A stretch of 7,325 nucleotides of DNA, taken from assembly GCA_007131535.1 (NCBI GenBank), contig SLQI01000064.1, positions 1 to 7,325 of the forward strand. The letters run 5' to 3'. The DNA is from Balneolales bacterium (GTDB lineage: Bacteria > Bacteroidota > Rhodothermia > Balneolales > Natronogracilivirgulaceae). Each line of letters starts with the position of its first letter. The stretch's first letter is position 1. A model generated the notes under the pieces. It saw only the letters and a list, made by a program, of their open reading frames with translations. It did not search any database and was not told the origin of the DNA. Shown here in pieces: positions 7,208-7,325 of the stretch. The position numbers and the translations under genes are program-made.

Positions 7208-7321
7208 TTATAAGGAGAGGGGGGGGGCTTGTTGCAACGGAGCGTTTTCGCACCCTGCGACTAACAAGACGAACACCATAATCCATGAATTAACAACATA
7301 AAATGTGCAATTTTTTAACAT
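7208..7321 (-). pseudogene. Lipoprotein signal peptide, out of frame with S8 body
   Basis: On the minus strand an ATG at 7321 opens a 37-codon frame. It has a short basic start (MLKNC), a hydrophobic core and a lipobox (WIMVFVLLVAGC, cysteine at residue 24), followed by ENAPLQQAPP, then LSL and a TAA at 7210-7208. This is a classic signal peptidase II leader, and nothing else in its frame follows. The S8 reading frame is open just downstream of the C9 run, with a proline-rich linker leading to the I9 prodomain. With eight or eleven C in place of nine, the two would form one protein of about 539 or 540 residues. The 37-codon frame is therefore best read as the 5' end of the S8 gene, shifted off frame. 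An earlier start beyond the right edge cannot be excluded. Confidence 0.7.
7219..7227 (-). repeat. Homopolymer C9 tract at the frame break
   Basis: Nine consecutive G on the plus strand (C9 in the direction of the S8 gene) sit exactly between the lipoprotein leader and the S8 body. The frames join when the count is 8 or 11. Runs of this length are known slippage sites in phase-variable surface genes of other bacteria, and are also a common site of sequencing error. Confidence 0.9.
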
Positions 7322-7325
7322 AATA

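Overview
The window carries most of a menaquinone (vitamin K2) biosynthesis cluster on the plus strand, followed by a convergent subtilase-family (S8) gene on the minus strand that runs almost to the right edge. Codon use and GC look moderate and even. None of the men genes has a clear Shine-Dalgarno sequence, and the S8 protein is rich in Asp and Glu. With an Asp-type MenB and an exported I9-S8 protein, this best fits a marine or halophilic member of the Bacteroidota/Rhodothermota/Balneolota group. That placement is an inference, because the window has no taxonomic marker.

Layout: 1-476 is an AT-rich leader with no supportable gene. menF (477-1949), menD (1936-3609) and menH (3609-4472) overlap end to start, by 14 nt and then 1 nt, so they look translationally coupled. 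They encode three successive steps: chorismate to isochorismate, isochorismate to SEPHCHC, and SEPHCHC to SHCHC. A small hairpin with a T5 run overlaps the menH stop codon. The 307-bp gap that follows is mostly filled by a 193-bp nested imperfect palindrome (4498-4690) that resembles a MITE or REP element. menB (4780-5619) then encodes the later ring-closing step, naphthoyl-CoA synthesis. menC, menE and menA are not in the window, so the pathway is completed elsewhere or beyond an edge.

The right part holds a minus-strand gene (5701-7176) for an I9 prodomain, an S8 domain and a C-terminal Ig/PKD-like domain. An intrinsic terminator at 5647-5682, oriented for the minus strand, closes it. Two things stand out. 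First, the position of the catalytic Asp is a Ser, while the His, Asn and Ser of the active site are intact. Second, the obvious N-terminus, a lipoprotein signal peptide with lipobox VAGC starting at 7321, lies in a different frame, separated from the body by a run of nine C. Losing one C, or gaining two, would fuse the two into a complete lipoprotein. This is either a phase-variable switch, a frameshifted gene or a homopolymer sequencing error, and it is the most interesting signal in the window.
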